Below, piece after piece: positions 61,521 to 64,000 of a stretch of DNA of 64,000 nt (position 1 is its first letter; every line of letters starts with the position of its first letter). Made by a program: the position numbers and the translations under genes. Origin of the DNA: Prorocentrum cordatum. Its lineage: Eukaryota; Sar; Dinophyceae; Prorocentrales; Prorocentraceae. The stretch lies in assembly GCA_963575745.1 (NCBI GenBank), contig CAUYUJ010015009.1:194773-258772 (forward strand), read 5' to 3'. Below the pieces are notes generated by a model. The model saw nothing but the letters and a program-made list of their open reading frames with translations, did no database searches and had not been told where the DNA came from.

Positions 61521-64000
61521 CTGGGGAGTCCCCGGTTTTCCCCGGCATCCCCCTGCCCAGACCCCCCTGGGGATTCAGGATGCTCTCTTTTGACCCCACT
61601 AGAAACCTATCAGTCTTCGCTGTTAGGTAAAAAAAAAGAGAAGGAGAAAGAGGAGGAGGAGGAGGAGGAACGTCGCATGGTTGGGGAGAGGGGTCCTTCA
61701 GTGGATTCTGGCCCCGCCCTGCCCTGCCCTCTTCGGAGCTGGTGGTGGGGTGGCGCCTGCCTCCGCGAGCCCGTCTGCTGCTTCAAGCGCCGGTACGTGG
61801 GGATGGCTTTCGGGCGTTCGTGCAGAACGGGAGGCCAACGGCCGCGTTTGGGGCACCTCTTGCAAATGAGGAGGGTCCATGGACATTCTTTGGTGCGCTG
61901 CCTCGGATTCGACTCAGCAAAACGGCCGCACTTGCCGCAATCAGTGAGCTACGATGAGCCTTACAAGAACTCTGAAATCAACCAGGTGGCCTTGGGAAGA
62001 AAATGCCATTGATTTCGCGCGAGGGGCAGACCCAGCACAACTATATGGCCGCTGGGTCGCTGCTCTCTCTATCAGCAGCACCTGCAGATAAACTTCGCAC
62101 CTGGGTCCTACCTGTGCCCCCGTGTCGGCGGGCAGGGGGCCACTCGGGGAGGCGGAGGAGGAGGAATCGACGAGGAAGGAATCCAAATCTGTTGCACAGA
62201 AATCGCCCTTATCGGGGGCGAAAGAGACTGCGTCGGTGTGGCGTAAGTCTCCTTGGTGACACTGGGCCCGGTCGGCAGCCATTCTTGCAGCGCGCGAGCA
62301 GCGGGCTTGAGATATGCACTGGACGCCCTACATGCAGAATTCACGCCGTCGCCCTCCGCGCCAGAAGGTCGGTTGAAGGCCTTGGAGGGCCATCCCAGCA
62401 AGTCGGTCCGCCCCCTGGCTTCCCATGGCGGCTTTCGGCGCTTCGTAAACGGGGGCTTAGGCTTTTCAATATACGCCCGTTTACTGCACCCCCGTCTACG
62501 GTGCCCAAGGCCCCCTAAACGGGGGCATAACCAAACGTGGAAACCGGCGTTCCGCGTGCCCCCGTTTGCTGCGCCCACGTCTCTGGGCTTCCCCAGGGGA
62601 ACCTCTCGGGGCCCTGGCGGGCCCTTTTGCTTTGGTGCGAAGCAGGTCGGGCCGCCAGCCTATGGCAGCTGGGGCGCGAAGGCCTTCGCGCCCGCGCTGC
62701 TGTTCTTGCGGGAGAGGCCCGTGGCGCGCAGGTCGACGACTCCTGGGCCATCAATGCCGATTTTTAAGGGCGCGGGGGGAGGGGGGCCGTTTCGGGGTCC
62801 AGGGGCCAGAAATTGGCGGTTCCAGGCCGAGCCTCTCAAGAGCTCGGGCATCGAAATCAGGTTCGCACTGCAAACTAGCCGTCCAAGGGGAGCAACTTTC
62901 CCTTGGCAGAGCGTCTGCCTCGTCAGCCGTGAAGGTCTCGGTTCTAGGGTTGGCTGTCTCGGGGCAGCTCGGAAATCTATGCGGGGGGAAGTTGTTGCCG
63001 TGGGCTCCGCGCTCGCATTCCTGTCGCGTCATCGCAACCTGCCGTCTTTAACCTGCCGCGAGTCCAGAGAGCGCTGCGCAGGAAGGGGAGGAGGGTGGTC
63101 CTTGCGGTCCTTGGGAGGGCGGGAGGTTTGATGATGCCTGGGCGATGCCATCGTTGAGAGAAGCGCAGCTGAGGCCCATCTTGTCGGCGATTTTCCCCAG
63201 GTGTTCTTTCGTCCAGGAGGTGTTGCAACTCGTCCTGGGTCAGGGCGAAGCTGGCGCAGGTAAGGGCGATGTCGTTTCTGCCGCCCCGAACCTGGAAGGG
63301 AGAGACGAGGGAAAATCTGGCCCTTCGGAGGCTGAGGGTGGCGGCTCCGAAGGGCCCTTGGCAAGTGCTCCGCGCCGTCGGCGGTCGGCCCAGCGCAGTT
63401 GCGGCCATCTGTCGAAGCTGCGGTACTCCAAAGCCGCTCCCCATGCTTGTTGGCTCCAAGGTGGCGCTGGCCCAGCTCCTGGTCGCCAGCGTAGGTCACC
63501 TAGAACGCAGAGAGACATATTCCTGGAACGAATGGCCGCTCCTGGGCCGGCAATCCGAAGGTGGGGGGTCTGGGATTTCCGAAGCTCCGCGGGCCTGGCT
63601 GTTGCCTGCGCCGTGCATCTGCTGCGTGTCCCCTTGGGCCCTCTCGATGGCGGCGAGGCGCGCGGGTCCTCTTCTGGGGTCGACCGCGCCGAGCGCGAGG
63701 AGTCGACCGCTCGGTGCCGATGCGATCTGTGTCTGCTTGTTTGGGGCTGCGTGCTTGCCTGGCCCCGTCTCGAACTGTTCCTGGATGTCTCTGGAAGATG
63801 CGAACGCAGAAGACTTCTTGTCGGCGACCTGCCGCTGAAGCTCGCCTTGGATGGCTCCCGACTGCTGTGGGCAGGCGTTCAGCAGCCAGAAGACCACCTG
63901 CTGCTTGCACCTGGTTGCAACGCTGCAGCTACGTGCCATCAATGAAAATGCTGCTGGAGATCTGAGGGTGGGCAGCTGGCCGGTGGGTTGGGGGTTTCTT
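61521..64000. other. No recognisable gene; two unassigned frames
   Basis: Mixed GC-rich sequence with a short (GAG)n at 61645-61675. On the minus strand 61950-61750 encodes DCGKCGRFAES ... CPWTLLICKRCPKRG, a CxxC...C...CxxC pattern that might be a decayed zinc finger. Minus frames at 63942-63496 and 63459-62977 are long but motif-free. 62445-62590 repeats AAACGGGGGC and its complement. Confidence 0.35.

Noticed and set aside
61750-61950. CxxC...CxxC frame as a zinc-finger gene
   Set aside because: Short, in isolation, with stops nearby; mentioned only in the region note.

Overview
The window looks like gene-poor, repeat-dense nuclear DNA of a dinoflagellate. Four things point there. First, the conserved 3' nineteen-odd bases of the dinoflagellate trans-splicing leader (CCGTAGCCATTTTGGCTCA, plus AG) occur in genomic DNA twice as clear copies (2250-2271 and 56598-56619) and twice as decayed ones (53940-53960, 37248-37268), each at the 5' end of a retrotransposed coding region. 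Second, the recognisable genes are non-LTR retrotransposons of the endonuclease / reverse transcriptase / RNase H type, and one tyrosine-recombinase (DIRS-like) retrotransposon that also carries a DNA-methyltransferase-like domain. Third, base composition is GC-rich. Fourth, huge (GGA)n, (GAT)n, (GGT)n and (CCTCAG)n tracts are present. No database search was possible; families were assigned by reading motifs.

Layout. 1-2271: 5' part of a LINE (LINE-A, minus strand) with leader, ORF1 and a broken endonuclease, running off the left edge. 2274-3700: (TCC)n and (GAT)n tracts. 6631-7224: a short 5'-truncated LINE with exact 16-bp target-site duplications. 7530-8966: 1.4 kb of (GGA)n. About 9100-12300: decayed LINE-B (minus). 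12180-15600: three kinds of degenerate tandem repeat. 15700-30600: low-complexity purine/pyrimidine tracts, minisatellites, two long inverted repeats and several direct repeats, with no recognisable gene. 30643-37268: LINE-C (minus), with zinc finger ORF1, endonuclease, RT and RNase H, broken by frameshifts. 37286-40905: (GGA)n, (GGT)n, G/C-run hairpins and a 210-bp tandem array. 41160-53960: LINE-D (minus), whose endonuclease is split by a nested 5.9-kb DIRS-like element at 46062-51960. 54665-56619: a leader-tagged, probably retroposed gene (minus) with a RanBP2-type zinc finger. 57595-61520: further satellites, including a 73-bp tandem array. 61521-64000: no recognisable gene.

How the parts relate. 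Every identified retroelement lies on the minus strand. LINE-A, LINE-C, LINE-D and the retrogene share one 5' architecture: (GGA)n/(TCC)n tract, spliced leader, then ORF1. At least three also end close to another (GGA)n tract. This suggests copying from trans-spliced mRNAs and either insertion into, or creation of, purine microsatellites. The DIRS-like element shows the split direct repeat order A1-ORFs-B1A2-B2, with B1/A2 abutting exactly as a circular-junction model predicts. Most coding copies are broken; several breaks fall at runs of five or six G or C, so some could be assembly errors.
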